6,073 nt of DNA from an uncultured Oligoflexia bacterium (GCA_950060715.1 CATLVA010000107.1:1-6073); one strand, 5' to 3'; positions 1 to 6,038 are shown, counted from the first letter of the stretch. Made by a program: numbers and translations. The notes: generated from the sequence alone by a model not told the origin.

Positions 1-776
1 CCAAATGTACCGACAGCGACAGAAGGCCAGCCAGAAAACTGAACCGCAGGCCATCCTTCAAACTGAAGCCTTACATGCCTACCTGGAAACACGAGCGGCA
101 AATCATTTCCATTAATATAAATCTCAACTGCCTGTTCAAAACTAGAAGGGACGAATTTTGCAAGTAGATCGCCTTCATTCACCACAACATTTCCCGAACC
201 ATGAAGGACTCTTAGAATCACACCGTCCCTGGGAGCAGTAATCATCTGCGTCTGTTGCCGAGAAAGTTTAACTTCAGCACCTGCAAGATTTGCAGCAGCT
301 TCCGCCTCTTGAGAAAGAAGTTTTTTATATTCAATTTTTGCTTTTTCAAATTTTGTTCTAGCTGAAAGTCCTTGTTCAAAGAGCTCTTTTTGTCTTTTGT
401 AGTTTATATAAGATGTTTCACTCGCAGCTTTTGAAGCTTCGTACTTCTTAAGTTTTGCGTCTCGCTCTAGTTTTAATCGATCGATGAAATTAGGATCATT
501 ATCTACAATCTCTACAATTGGATCTCCTTTCAAAACTTTTGTGCCATCTGAAACATACCATTTATTAATACGACCAGGCAGAGTTGAATTAATATTCTGA
601 ACCCTATCATTTGGATTCATCGCAATGACTTTTCCATATCCTTTTGAACTCTGCTGCCACGGAGTGACCACGAGAATAATAACTGAAAAAGCTATGCTTC
701 CCAAAATAACGGCTGCAAGGGTTCTTGACCATTTAGGAACGAAATACAGATTTCTTACTGGAAAATCTTTATTCAT
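1..776 (-). CDS. HlyD-family membrane fusion (periplasmic adaptor) protein, partial: C-terminus beyond left edge
   Basis: Only the first 258 codons are in the window; the frame is open to base 1. Short cytoplasmic N-terminus, then one membrane helix at about residues 19-38 ending in TPW. Then a barrel-sandwich/lipoyl half-motif (about 63-90, with LPGRINKWYVSDGTKV and KGDPIVEIVDNDPN), a Lys/Glu/Ala-rich coiled-coil hairpin (about 95-175), the second lipoyl half (about 180-210, APRDGVILRV then NEGDLLAKFVP) and the start of the beta-barrel (232-258, GRHVRLQFEGWPAVQFSGW). This is the normal order for HlyD adaptors, which bridge an inner-membrane ABC exporter to a TolC-like outer-membrane channel. 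The ATG overlaps the end of the ABC gene by 8 bases and has a strong AAGGAG ribosome site (782-787) inside that gene, so the two are probably translationally coupled. Substrate unknown. The family call is firm; gene length and the next gene cannot be seen. Confidence 0.93.
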   Translation of the reverse strand, partial: MNKDFPVRNLYFVPKWSRTLAAVILGSIAFSVIILVVTPWQQSSKGYGKVIAMNPNDRVQNINSTLPGRINKWYVSDGTKVLKGDPIVEIVDNDPNFIDRLKLERDAKLKKYEASKAASETSYINYKRQKELFEQGLSARTKFEKAKIEYKKLLSQEAEAAANLAGAEVKLSRQQTQMITAPRDGVILRVLHGSGNVVVNEGDLLAKFVPSSFEQAVEIYINGNDLPLVFPGRHVRLQFEGWPAVQFSGWPSVAVGTF

Positions 777-2421
777 GATCTCTCCTTACATCTGAAAGCT
801 CTCTTCCTGAATCACAACTCACAATTTCTTCACCGTTTAGAAAATAATAGCCATCAAAATCAAAACCTTCTAGATTCTGATTGCTAAGTACAATAAGAGT
901 AATATTCTGATCGATTAAATATTTTAAAATACTTCTTCGCCTTTTCTTTTCCAATCCCTCAAAAACATCGACCGCCACAATAACTTTTGTTCCCACTAAG
1001 ATCTCTCTTGCGATAGTCAAACGTATCAATTGAGATGGCCATAGCGGATAACCAGCTGGGTTAATTTCAGTGTCTAATCCATCAGGCAGTGCCGTAATCA
1101 TATCTTGAAGGTCCACCACCTCCAAAACTTCTTCCACCTTTTTTATGGATATTTTTTCTAGTCCAAAAGTCAGATTTTCAAAAAGCGTTCCGTAAAAAAA
1201 ATGAGGTTCTTTTATGACTGAGATAAAATCATTCACTTGAAAAGCACAAAGTTCTTCGTAGCTTCTATTTCCAAATTGAACTTTATATCGACTCTCATCA
1301 GTAAACCCTCTGATCATATCGATAAAACTCAGTTTACTTGAATAAAATTTACTTTGAAGTAAGTAGCTCTTTCCATGTTCAAAATTGAGCGTCTCATTAT
1401 CAAACTTCACGAGTAAATCTTTACCTTTAATTTCTACAATTTCCTGCTTTAAATTTTCGGCTGGTTTCAATTTATAAAGTGAAGAAATTTTACTCAAAGC
1501 TGCATAAAGATCATAAAAATCTTCCAAGTATTTGCCTGCTCCAGAGAGTCCTGCAAGAATTACTGTAACGATGAGTTCCGCAGCGACTAATTGCCCCAAT
1601 GAAAGTTCACCAGAAATAACGAGAAACCCACCCAAACCTAAAATCAACGCACTCAAAAATGAATAAGAAATGAGGAGTAATACAATCTGAATGAATAAAA
1701 GCTTAAAATGGTCTTTTCTAGAGCCGATGTAATCATAAACTTTACTATCTGTGACTTCATAGACTTTCTTTTTATATTTTTGTCTTTTAAAAAAAGTACT
1801 CTCTCTAGCTATTTCTTCTAACCAATATGCTAGTTTGTATTTTCGATCTGATTCCTCAACCGCGGTCTTCATCGCTCTAGATCCAAATAAAAACCAGATT
1901 CCTGCTAGAAGAGAGATTAAGATAATATCAAAAACCAAAAAGTATGGGTGGTAAAATGCTAAGAGGATGAGTCCAAGTACGATCTGTAAAACGAGTGAAA
2001 CACCACCAGTAATTAAAGTGGTCGCTTTTTTCTGAACAGTCATTATATCAAAATAACGGTTCACCAGTTCAACACCATAATGCTTTGATAGTTCATCTTT
2101 ACCAGACATCATTATATTTTCCGCAATATCGGTGCTAATACGAATGAAAAAATGGCGTTGAAAAATCTCTATAATGAAAGTTTGTAGCGCTTTTAAAATA
2201 CTGGATATAATCAAAAGAGATAAAAGTAAGACCGTTAAAATAACTAGCGGCTGAACTAGAACTCCAAAAGCAATTGTGTTTACTAGTGCTTGTACTGAAA
2301 TTGGTATGGCCAGGGTGATAATACTGACCGCAATCCCATAAATGATTGCAATAGCGAAATATGAGCCTTCAGGTTTTAGGAGTTGATTATAATAAGATAA
2401 AAAACTTCTAAATTTTTGCAT
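769..2421 (-). CDS. ABC exporter half-transporter with degenerate nucleotide-binding domain (putative pseudo-ATPase)
   Basis: 550 residues. The N-terminal exporter membrane domain has about six helices (roughly 21-45, 55-78, 136-156, 160-180, 241-269, 276-293). The C-terminal nucleotide-binding domain (about 318-541) aligns well with ABC ATPases, but the motifs are altered. At Walker A (357-365) all three glycines are lost (SKFYSSKLS) and only Lys363 remains. The Q-loop Gln is Lys404. The signature is LWPSQ (460-464). Walker B keeps Asp485, but the catalytic Glu is Val486. The D-loop is EGLE and one residue short, and the H-loop His is Asn514. There is no C39 peptidase domain. From memory, HlyD-linked exporters of similar membrane-domain sequence also have a non-LSGGQ signature and no H-loop His, but keep Walker A; this copy has gone further. 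The start has AGAGG (2427-2431) five bases upstream. It is coupled to the HlyD gene, so it probably acts in the same inner-membrane export complex, perhaps with another ATPase supplying energy. Substrate unknown. Confidence 0.9.
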   Translation of the reverse strand: MQKFRSFLSYYNQLLKPEGSYFAIAIIYGIAVSIITLAIPISVQALVNTIAFGVLVQPLVILTVLLLSLLIISSILKALQTFIIEIFQRHFFIRISTDIAENIMMSGKDELSKHYGVELVNRYFDIMTVQKKATTLITGGVSLVLQIVLGLILLAFYHPYFLVFDIILISLLAGIWFLFGSRAMKTAVEESDRKYKLAYWLEEIARESTFFKRQKYKKKVYEVTDSKVYDYIGSRKDHFKLLFIQIVLLLISYSFLSALILGLGGFLVISGELSLGQLVAAELIVTVILAGLSGAGKYLEDFYDLYAALSKISSLYKLKPAENLKQEIVEIKGKDLLVKFDNETLNFEHGKSYLLQSKFYSSKLSFIDMIRGFTDESRYKVQFGNRSYEELCAFQVNDFISVIKEPHFFYGTLFENLTFGLEKISIKKVEEVLEVVDLQDMITALPDGLDTEINPAGYPLWPSQLIRLTIAREILVGTKVIVAVDVFEGLEKKRRRSILKYLIDQNITLIVLSNQNLEGFDFDGYYFLNGEEIVSCDSGRELSDVRRDHE

Positions 2422-2426
2422 TCTGA

Positions 2427-2431
2427 CCTCT
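2427..2431 (-). promoter_or_regulatory. Ribosome binding site of the ABC transporter gene
   Basis: On the minus strand this reads AGAGG, five bases before the ATG at 2421-2419. It supports that start and shows that the ABC gene has its own translation signal, separate from the upstream lipoprotein gene. Confidence 0.6.
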
Positions 2432-2451
2432 AAAAAACAGTGCTAGAAAGC

Positions 2452-2469
2452 GGCGAGGTTCCCCTCGCC
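2452..2469 (-). terminator. GC-rich hairpin with GNRA-type loop, possible partial terminator or mRNA 3'-end stabiliser
   Basis: On the minus strand the sequence is GGCGAGG, loop GGAA, CCTCGCC: a perfect 7-bp stem, six pairs of which are G-C, capped by a loop fitting the GNRA pattern. It lies 9 bases after the stop of the small lipoprotein gene and about 30 bases before the ABC start. The bases right after the stem are GCTTTCT, a poor U-tract; a run of six T comes only about 14 bases later. A full terminator is therefore doubtful. Partial termination, or an RNA stop that protects the short upstream message so that lipoprotein is made in excess over transporter, would fit better. The structure is seen directly; the role is inferred. 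Confidence 0.5.
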
Positions 2470-2478
2470 TAACGCGGT

Positions 2479-2616
2479 TTATGGGTCTAGGTAAGCACCC
2501 CGAGCTTTTTCAAACACTGGATGTTGCTTACTCATGGAGCCATTAGCATCACGGTTTCCCGTAGATGCACATGATAGAGTAAAAAGAATTGCACTGATCA
2601 GAAAAAAAGCTTTCAT
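2479..2616 (-). CDS. Small probable lipoprotein (45 aa), unknown function
   Basis: A short gene of 45 codons. The product begins MKAFFLISAILFTLSCAST: a lysine, a hydrophobic stretch (residues 3-14) and Cys16 in a lipobox-like context (T-L-S-C). The -3 residue is Thr rather than the usual Leu, so the lipobox is imperfect. After cleavage a hydrophilic peptide of about 30 residues would remain, with a HPVFEKARGAYLDP tail. The ATG is preceded by a strong AAGGGGG ribosome site (2626-2632) at 9 bases, and a candidate promoter lies further upstream. The ABC gene starts 57 bases after the stop on the same strand, so it is likely the first gene of the export operon. I do not recognise the family. It could be an accessory lipoprotein of the exporter, an envelope peptide, or an unrelated small lipoprotein. 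The coding call rests on the ribosome site, signal-like N-terminus and position. Confidence 0.68.
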   Translation of the reverse strand: MKAFFLISAILFTLSCASTGNRDANGSMSKQHPVFEKARGAYLDP

Positions 2617-2682
2617 AACTTTAATCCCCCTTCTTTTTAAACACTACCACCGGTCAGGATTTCAATATATTAAATAAAATCT

Positions 2683-2718
2683 CTTAGGTTGTTAGATTTT
2701 ATCAATCTAGCACCTAAG
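2683..2718 (-). other. Long imperfect hairpin in the pepP-lipoprotein gap
   Basis: Outer arms CTTAGGT (2683-2689) and ACCTAAG (2712-2718) are perfectly complementary. Inside, after one bulged base, a further G-C pair, one mismatch (a G-U if read on the plus strand) and six more pairs (TTAGAT-like arms) close a five-base loop at 2699-2703. On the minus strand the stem is followed by AGATTTTATTTAA, so it could be a weak, AT-rich terminator for the pepP transcript. If instead the promoter candidate at 2724-2753 is real, the hairpin would sit at the very 5' end of the lipoprotein/exporter mRNA and could protect it. The two roles are not distinguishable by eye. Confidence 0.5.
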
Positions 2719-2723
2719 CGTCT

Positions 2724-2753
2724 ATAATCATTAGCAATTACAAGACATGTCAA
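2724..2753 (-). promoter_or_regulatory. Candidate sigma-70-type promoter for the lipoprotein-ABC-HlyD operon
   Basis: On the minus strand a perfect TTGACA (2753-2748) is followed after 18 bases by GATTAT (2729-2724), which matches TATAAT at four of six positions. The expected start would be near 2717, about 100 bases before the lipoprotein ATG. The -35 box is exact, but the -10 box is weak and no transcript data exist. Confidence 0.4.
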
Positions 2754-2799
2754 AGTAAACAAAAACAATGTCGAACTTAAAATGAACTAAACACTAATT

Positions 2800-4545
2800 T
2801 TAGCTTCTAAATGAGCGACCTCTTTTAGCACACTCTGCTTCATATTCATCCAGCCATTTCTTTTCTTGCTCAGTCAACAGACTTTCTTCAATTAAAAGTG
2901 GGTCGAATCCAATCACAGTTAATGGTTCGAAAGTTAAAAATCCCTCAAACTTTGGATGCTCGATTACAATAGCAATATTTTCGATTCTAACCCCACCAAA
3001 GCCTGGAATATAGATCCCTGGTTCAATTGAAACCACTTGGCCGGGCTTTAAAAGATAATTTCTAACGGGACTAATTCCAACTCCACCTTCATGAACGTGA
3101 ACACCAACTCCATGGCCAGTACCATGGGCGAAATCATAACCAGCTTGGTAAAGAGGTTGTCTTGCAATCGCATCAAGTCCTGAACCACGAGTTCCAGATT
3201 TGAAGACTGCATTTTGCAAATGAAGTGTTCCCTTTAATGTAAGTGTATAGATTTCTTTTTGCTTAGCCGAGCCTTCTTTTGTTCCCGCCATGAAAGTACG
3301 AGTCGTATCAGTCGCAAAGCCAGCACCAAAATATCCACCAGAGTCGAGAAGAACCATACTCGTATCATTCAGAATAATATCTGCTTTTGGATCGCCATAG
3401 TGAATGATAGACCCGTTCGCATCAGCACCAGCAATTGTATTAAAGCTTTGGGCCACAGCTCCTTGCTCATTATATTTTTTTGTTGTTTCATGATAAAGAT
3501 CTAGCTCAGAGATTGATTTGTTTTGAGAAACATTTTCTCTCACCCATTTTATTGTATTAAAAATGGCCGTGTCTGATTTTTCAAATGATTCTCTGAATGC
3601 TTGCAGCTCAACCTCTTCTTTGATTGATTGCCACTCAATTACGCCCCCCTCTTTTTCGATCAAGGCTTCAGGACCAAAAACATCTTTTAATTCTTGATAC
3701 AGTTGTGCATTCAACATTCCAGGATCAAAAAGGACTTCTTCCAAATTGTACTTATTTTGAATCTCTTCAATCTTAGCTCCTCGCTCTGAGGCAGAAGCAT
3801 TTATATACTCAACACCACTATCTTCATTCTCAACTTGAACACCTTCATCAATAAAGACAAATGCTTTATCATGAGTCAGTAGCCCCACACCTAAATAAGC
3901 CGAAGAAAAAGGAATATGATACCCTCGCGCATTTGTTACCCAAGCAAGAGAGTCAATTGCCGTAACAAGATAAGCTTGCTTATTATTTTCAATAATCATA
4001 TCCAACTTATCTTTTACAGTTTTATTGATGTATTTCTTATCAAGAGCCTTCACGCCAGGAAGAGACGTAGCAGATTGAAACTCAACGACCTCATTAAGAG
4101 CTCCACTAAACACCCCTTGGATTTCAATTTTGTTCTTTTCAAGGTAGGAGAAAAAATCATAAGAGGTTCTATCCATTTCAACAGCGATCTTCTTTACACT
4201 CAGTTTTTTTAGATCTTCTTTTAAAGTCGATAACAAACCTTGGTTAGCTCCAACCTTCACCACATCCACTAGACTTAGATCACATTCCAAATCTGCTTGC
4301 TCGTGGTAGCGGCCATCTACATAGAGCTTAACTTTTCCGCTCGCCGGTACTAAAACCTCTGCTACAGAGCCAGTAAAGTTGGTGAAATAAAATCGATGAC
4401 AATCTGACATCGGAACATATTCATTAAGATATGGGTCGAAACTTGAGATATAAAAATATTCCATTTGATTGTGCGACATATAATTTTGTAAAGCTTCAAT
4501 ATTAGACTTTACCTGTGCTGAATCTAGTTTAAATTTTGAACTCAT
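2800..4545 (-). CDS. pepP: Xaa-Pro aminopeptidase (aminopeptidase P, M24B family), three-domain form
   Basis: 581 residues, complete. It removes the N-terminal residue from peptides whose second residue is proline; a two-metal (usually Mn) enzyme of the cytoplasm, as no signal peptide is seen. Two creatinase-like N-terminal domains (about 10-150 and 155-310) precede the pita-bread M24 domain (about 315-540) and a short C-terminal tail with FEPLTVIGFD and LLTEQEKKWLDEY, typical of long XPNPEP1-like enzymes. Expected metal ligands are Asp401, Asp413, His478 (in HGTGHGVG), Glu508 (SIEPGIY) and Glu522 (GVRIEN); His382, His474 and His485 match the other catalytic histidines. The two Asp are 12 apart, not the usual 11, so the DSGG loop has one extra residue. 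The 14-residue Glu-Glu gap is as in XPNPEP1. The start has AGGAG (4552-4556) six bases upstream. Transcribed divergently from kynA with a 78-base gap. Family call firm; the symbol is by function, since E. coli PepP is shorter. Confidence 0.95.
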   Translation of the reverse strand: MSSKFKLDSAQVKSNIEALQNYMSHNQMEYFYISSFDPYLNEYVPMSDCHRFYFTNFTGSVAEVLVPASGKVKLYVDGRYHEQADLECDLSLVDVVKVGANQGLLSTLKEDLKKLSVKKIAVEMDRTSYDFFSYLEKNKIEIQGVFSGALNEVVEFQSATSLPGVKALDKKYINKTVKDKLDMIIENNKQAYLVTAIDSLAWVTNARGYHIPFSSAYLGVGLLTHDKAFVFIDEGVQVENEDSGVEYINASASERGAKIEEIQNKYNLEEVLFDPGMLNAQLYQELKDVFGPEALIEKEGGVIEWQSIKEEVELQAFRESFEKSDTAIFNTIKWVRENVSQNKSISELDLYHETTKKYNEQGAVAQSFNTIAGADANGSIIHYGDPKADIILNDTSMVLLDSGGYFGAGFATDTTRTFMAGTKEGSAKQKEIYTLTLKGTLHLQNAVFKSGTRGSGLDAIARQPLYQAGYDFAHGTGHGVGVHVHEGGVGISPVRNYLLKPGQVVSIEPGIYIPGFGGVRIENIAIVIEHPKFEGFLTFEPLTVIGFDPLLIEESLLTEQEKKWLDEYEAECAKRGRSFRS

Positions 4546-4623
4546 GAACGACTCCTATTTGGTTTGCCCTCGCATCTTACACAAATTAATGACAAAATGA
4601 AACAGTCAGGTTAGCGTTGTCAC
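4546..4623. promoter_or_regulatory. Divergent promoter/operator region between pepP and kynA
   Basis: Both flanking genes start here and point outward, so this 78-base gap should hold both promoters. No convincing -35/-10 pair is visible for either gene. It contains inverted half-sites TGACAA (4590-4595) and TTGTCA (4617-4622), 21 bases apart, with a further GTCA at 4605-4608; this could be a regulator site or an RNA fold next to the kynA start. The pepP ribosome site AGGAG is at 4552-4556. For kynA only a weak AGG at 4608-4610, 13 bases before the ATG, is present. Confidence 0.45.
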
Positions 4624-5709
4624 ATGAAACACGAGCCAATATACTACGGTGAATACCTTAAACTAGATCAACTTCTAAACTCCCAGCAATTAAAATCCAA
4701 AGAGCATGGGAATGAAGCTCATGATGAGACTTTATTTATAATTATCCATCAAACTTATGAGCTTTGGTTTAAGCAAATTCTACACGAATTTGACTCTATT
4801 TACGCGCTGTTTAACACGGAACATGTTAAACCCAAAAGTTTTGGAACCATTAATCATAGGCTACAAAGAATTATCGAAATTCAAAAAGTTTTGAATCAAC
4901 AATTAAATATTATTGAGACGATGACTCCTTTAGATTTTATGGATTTTAGGGATTACTTAGTTCCAGCTTCTGGCTTTCAAAGTATACAGTTTAGACAGCT
5001 CGAACTAAAAATGGGGCTTCGTCAGAAATATAGACTACAAGCTGATAAAGCTTTTTTTAATTCAAGGCTTGAACAGAAAGACAAAGACCTCCTAATAAAA
5101 ATGGAAGAAGCTCCCACTTTCTTAGAGCTTTTAGACAACTGGCTTGCAAGGATGCCGTTTGCAGAATTTGATGGTTTCAATTTTTGGGATCACTATCGCT
5201 CAACCGTTAATTCCATGTTGGATGAAGATAAACAAATTATCAGTGACAACACCACTTTAAGTGAAAAAGAAAAAGAGTTTGAATTTAAAAACCTTGAAGC
5301 AACTCGTGTTAATTTTGAGCTGCTTTTTGATGAAGAAAAGTATAACGAACTTAGAGAGCAAGGAGTTGTGAGACTTTCCAGAAAGGCCAAACTAGCAGCC
5401 ATCTTTATTAAGCTTTATAGAGATGAACCAATTCTGCAAATTCCTAACCGATTGTTAGAACTTCTAATTGATATGGATGAGATGTTCACTACCTGGAGAT
5501 ACCGTCATGCGATTATGGCCCACAGAATGTTAGGGACAAAGATTGGAACAGGTGGATCTAGCGGTCATGAATATCTCAAAAAAGCGACAGAGAATAACCG
5601 CGTTTTCACTGACCTTTTTAACCTTGCGACTTATCTGATTCCGACGAAGAATAGACCTAAACTACCTGAACAGGTGGAGAACTCGCTTGGGTTTGCTTTT
5701 GAAAGGTAG
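4624..5709 (+). CDS. kynA: Tryptophan 2,3-dioxygenase, long eukaryote-like form
   Basis: 361 residues, complete. A haem enzyme, normally a cytoplasmic homotetramer, that opens the indole ring of L-tryptophan with O2 to give N-formylkynurenine, the first step of the kynurenine pathway. Key residues match the family: Phe38 and His42 in FIIIHQTYELW (distal pocket), Arg109 in FRDYLVPASGFQS (substrate carboxylate), proximal haem ligand His295 in WRYRHAIMAHRMLG, and Thr309 in GTGGSSG, the last exactly 14 after the His as in Xanthomonas. It is about 60 residues longer than the compact bacterial type. The region from about 190 to 290 (LFDEEKY, RLSRKAKLAA, YRDEPILQIP) and the tail DLFNLATYLIP resemble animal TDO. 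The start is fixed: an in-frame TAG lies at 4612-4614 and no other start codon intervenes, although the ribosome site is poor. No other kynurenine gene is in the window. A terminator follows. Confidence 0.96.
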   Translation: MKHEPIYYGEYLKLDQLLNSQQLKSKEHGNEAHDETLFIIIHQTYELWFKQILHEFDSIYALFNTEHVKPKSFGTINHRLQRIIEIQKVLNQQLNIIETMTPLDFMDFRDYLVPASGFQSIQFRQLELKMGLRQKYRLQADKAFFNSRLEQKDKDLLIKMEEAPTFLELLDNWLARMPFAEFDGFNFWDHYRSTVNSMLDEDKQIISDNTTLSEKEKEFEFKNLEATRVNFELLFDEEKYNELREQGVVRLSRKAKLAAIFIKLYRDEPILQIPNRLLELLIDMDEMFTTWRYRHAIMAHRMLGTKIGTGGSSGHEYLKKATENNRVFTDLFNLATYLIPTKNRPKLPEQVENSLGFAFER

Positions 5710-5754
5710 CATTTAAAAATTTTCTGCAAACAATAATTGGCAATTCTTTAAAAT

Positions 5755-5789
5755 GGGCTTCAAGTATTCTTAAGAAGCCCCTATTTCTT
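5755..5789 (+). terminator. Rho-independent terminator after kynA
   Basis: GGGCTTC (5755-5761) pairs with GAAGCCC (5774-5780). An inner AAG/CTT stem around a TATT loop continues it past a two-base bulge. The stem is followed by CTATTTCTT, a fair U-tract. It begins 45 bases after the kynA stop, so kynA is probably the last gene of its transcript and the small gene at 5910 is transcribed separately. Confidence 0.8.
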
Positions 5790-5834
5790 AACAACTATTA
5801 ACTGACTTAAACCGCTAAAATAACGATTTTTATC

Positions 5835-5861
5835 AACTTTCCCTAAAGTTTTGTCTAGGGA
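5835..5861 (+). other. Two overlapping, mutually exclusive inverted repeats
   Basis: AACTTT (5835-5840), loop CCCT, AAAGTT (5845-5850) form a perfect 6-bp hairpin followed by TTGTCT. The bases TCCCTA (5840-5845), mostly its loop, are also complementary to TAGGGA (5856-5861). The two pairings compete, or the loop and downstream arm could form a small pseudoknot. The element lies about 50 bases before the 42-codon gene and after the kynA terminator. Both stems are short and could be chance in AT-rich DNA. A TAAAAT at 5816-5821 could be a -10 box placing it at the 5' end of a transcript, but no good -35 box goes with it. Confidence 0.35.
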
Positions 5862-5909
5862 TTTCGACAAGAATTATTGAAAATAAACTTACAGCCTAAG
5901 GTGAGCACT

Positions 5910-6038
5910 ATGAGTATTAAGTTTGGCTCGATAATTTTTGTGATATTAGCCGTTTTTATCGTGAAACTATCGTTTGATAATTACAGTTCGGCGCAAGCTA
6001 ATGATCAAGCTTCAATCACAAGAGTTGATTTTAATTAG
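5910..6038 (+). CDS. Small single-helix membrane or secreted peptide (42 aa), unknown function
   Basis: A short gene with a good ribosome site, AAGGTGAG (5898-5905), just before the ATG. The product has a brief start with Lys4, a strongly hydrophobic helix (about residues 5-18, FGSIIFVILAVFIV), Lys19, then a polar tail ending in ITRVDFN. Residues 28-30 are A-Q-A, a typical signal peptidase I site, in which case a 12-residue peptide would be released outside the membrane. The distance from the helix to this site is rather long, so a membrane-anchored miniprotein is equally likely. It is separated from kynA by a terminator and about 120 further bases, so it probably has its own promoter. I do not recognise the family. 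Nothing downstream in the remaining 35 bases shows partners. Confidence 0.55.
   Translation: MSIKFGSIIFVILAVFIVKLSFDNYSSAQANDQASITRVDFN

Noticed and set aside
769..1380. Frameshift or sequencing error as the cause of the missing ABC motifs
   Set aside because: The frame is continuous and conserved landmarks before, between and after the altered motifs (GTLFENL, LDTEI, IARE, FLNGEEI) keep their spacing, so the changes are substitutions rather than a shifted frame.
769..2421. Peptidase-containing bacteriocin exporter (C39 type)
   Set aside because: The protein begins directly with the membrane domain; there is no N-terminal cysteine peptidase region, and the small upstream gene has no double-glycine leader.
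2723..2728. Perfect TATAAT on the plus strand
   Set aside because: There is no matching -35 box 16-18 bases upstream (TATCAA at best) and no plus-strand gene follows before the antisense of pepP.
3259..3504. Open frame of 81 codons on the plus strand
   Set aside because: It lies antisense inside the conserved M24 catalytic region of the aminopeptidase, has no ribosome site I can see, and its protein looks like no known fold.
3916..4212. Open frame of 98 codons on the plus strand
   Set aside because: Antisense to the second N-terminal domain of the aminopeptidase; its composition is a by-product of the AT-rich coding strand.
5193..5402. Open frame of 69 codons on the minus strand
   Set aside because: Antisense to kynA, serine/leucine-rich as expected for the reverse of an acidic, lysine-rich helix region.
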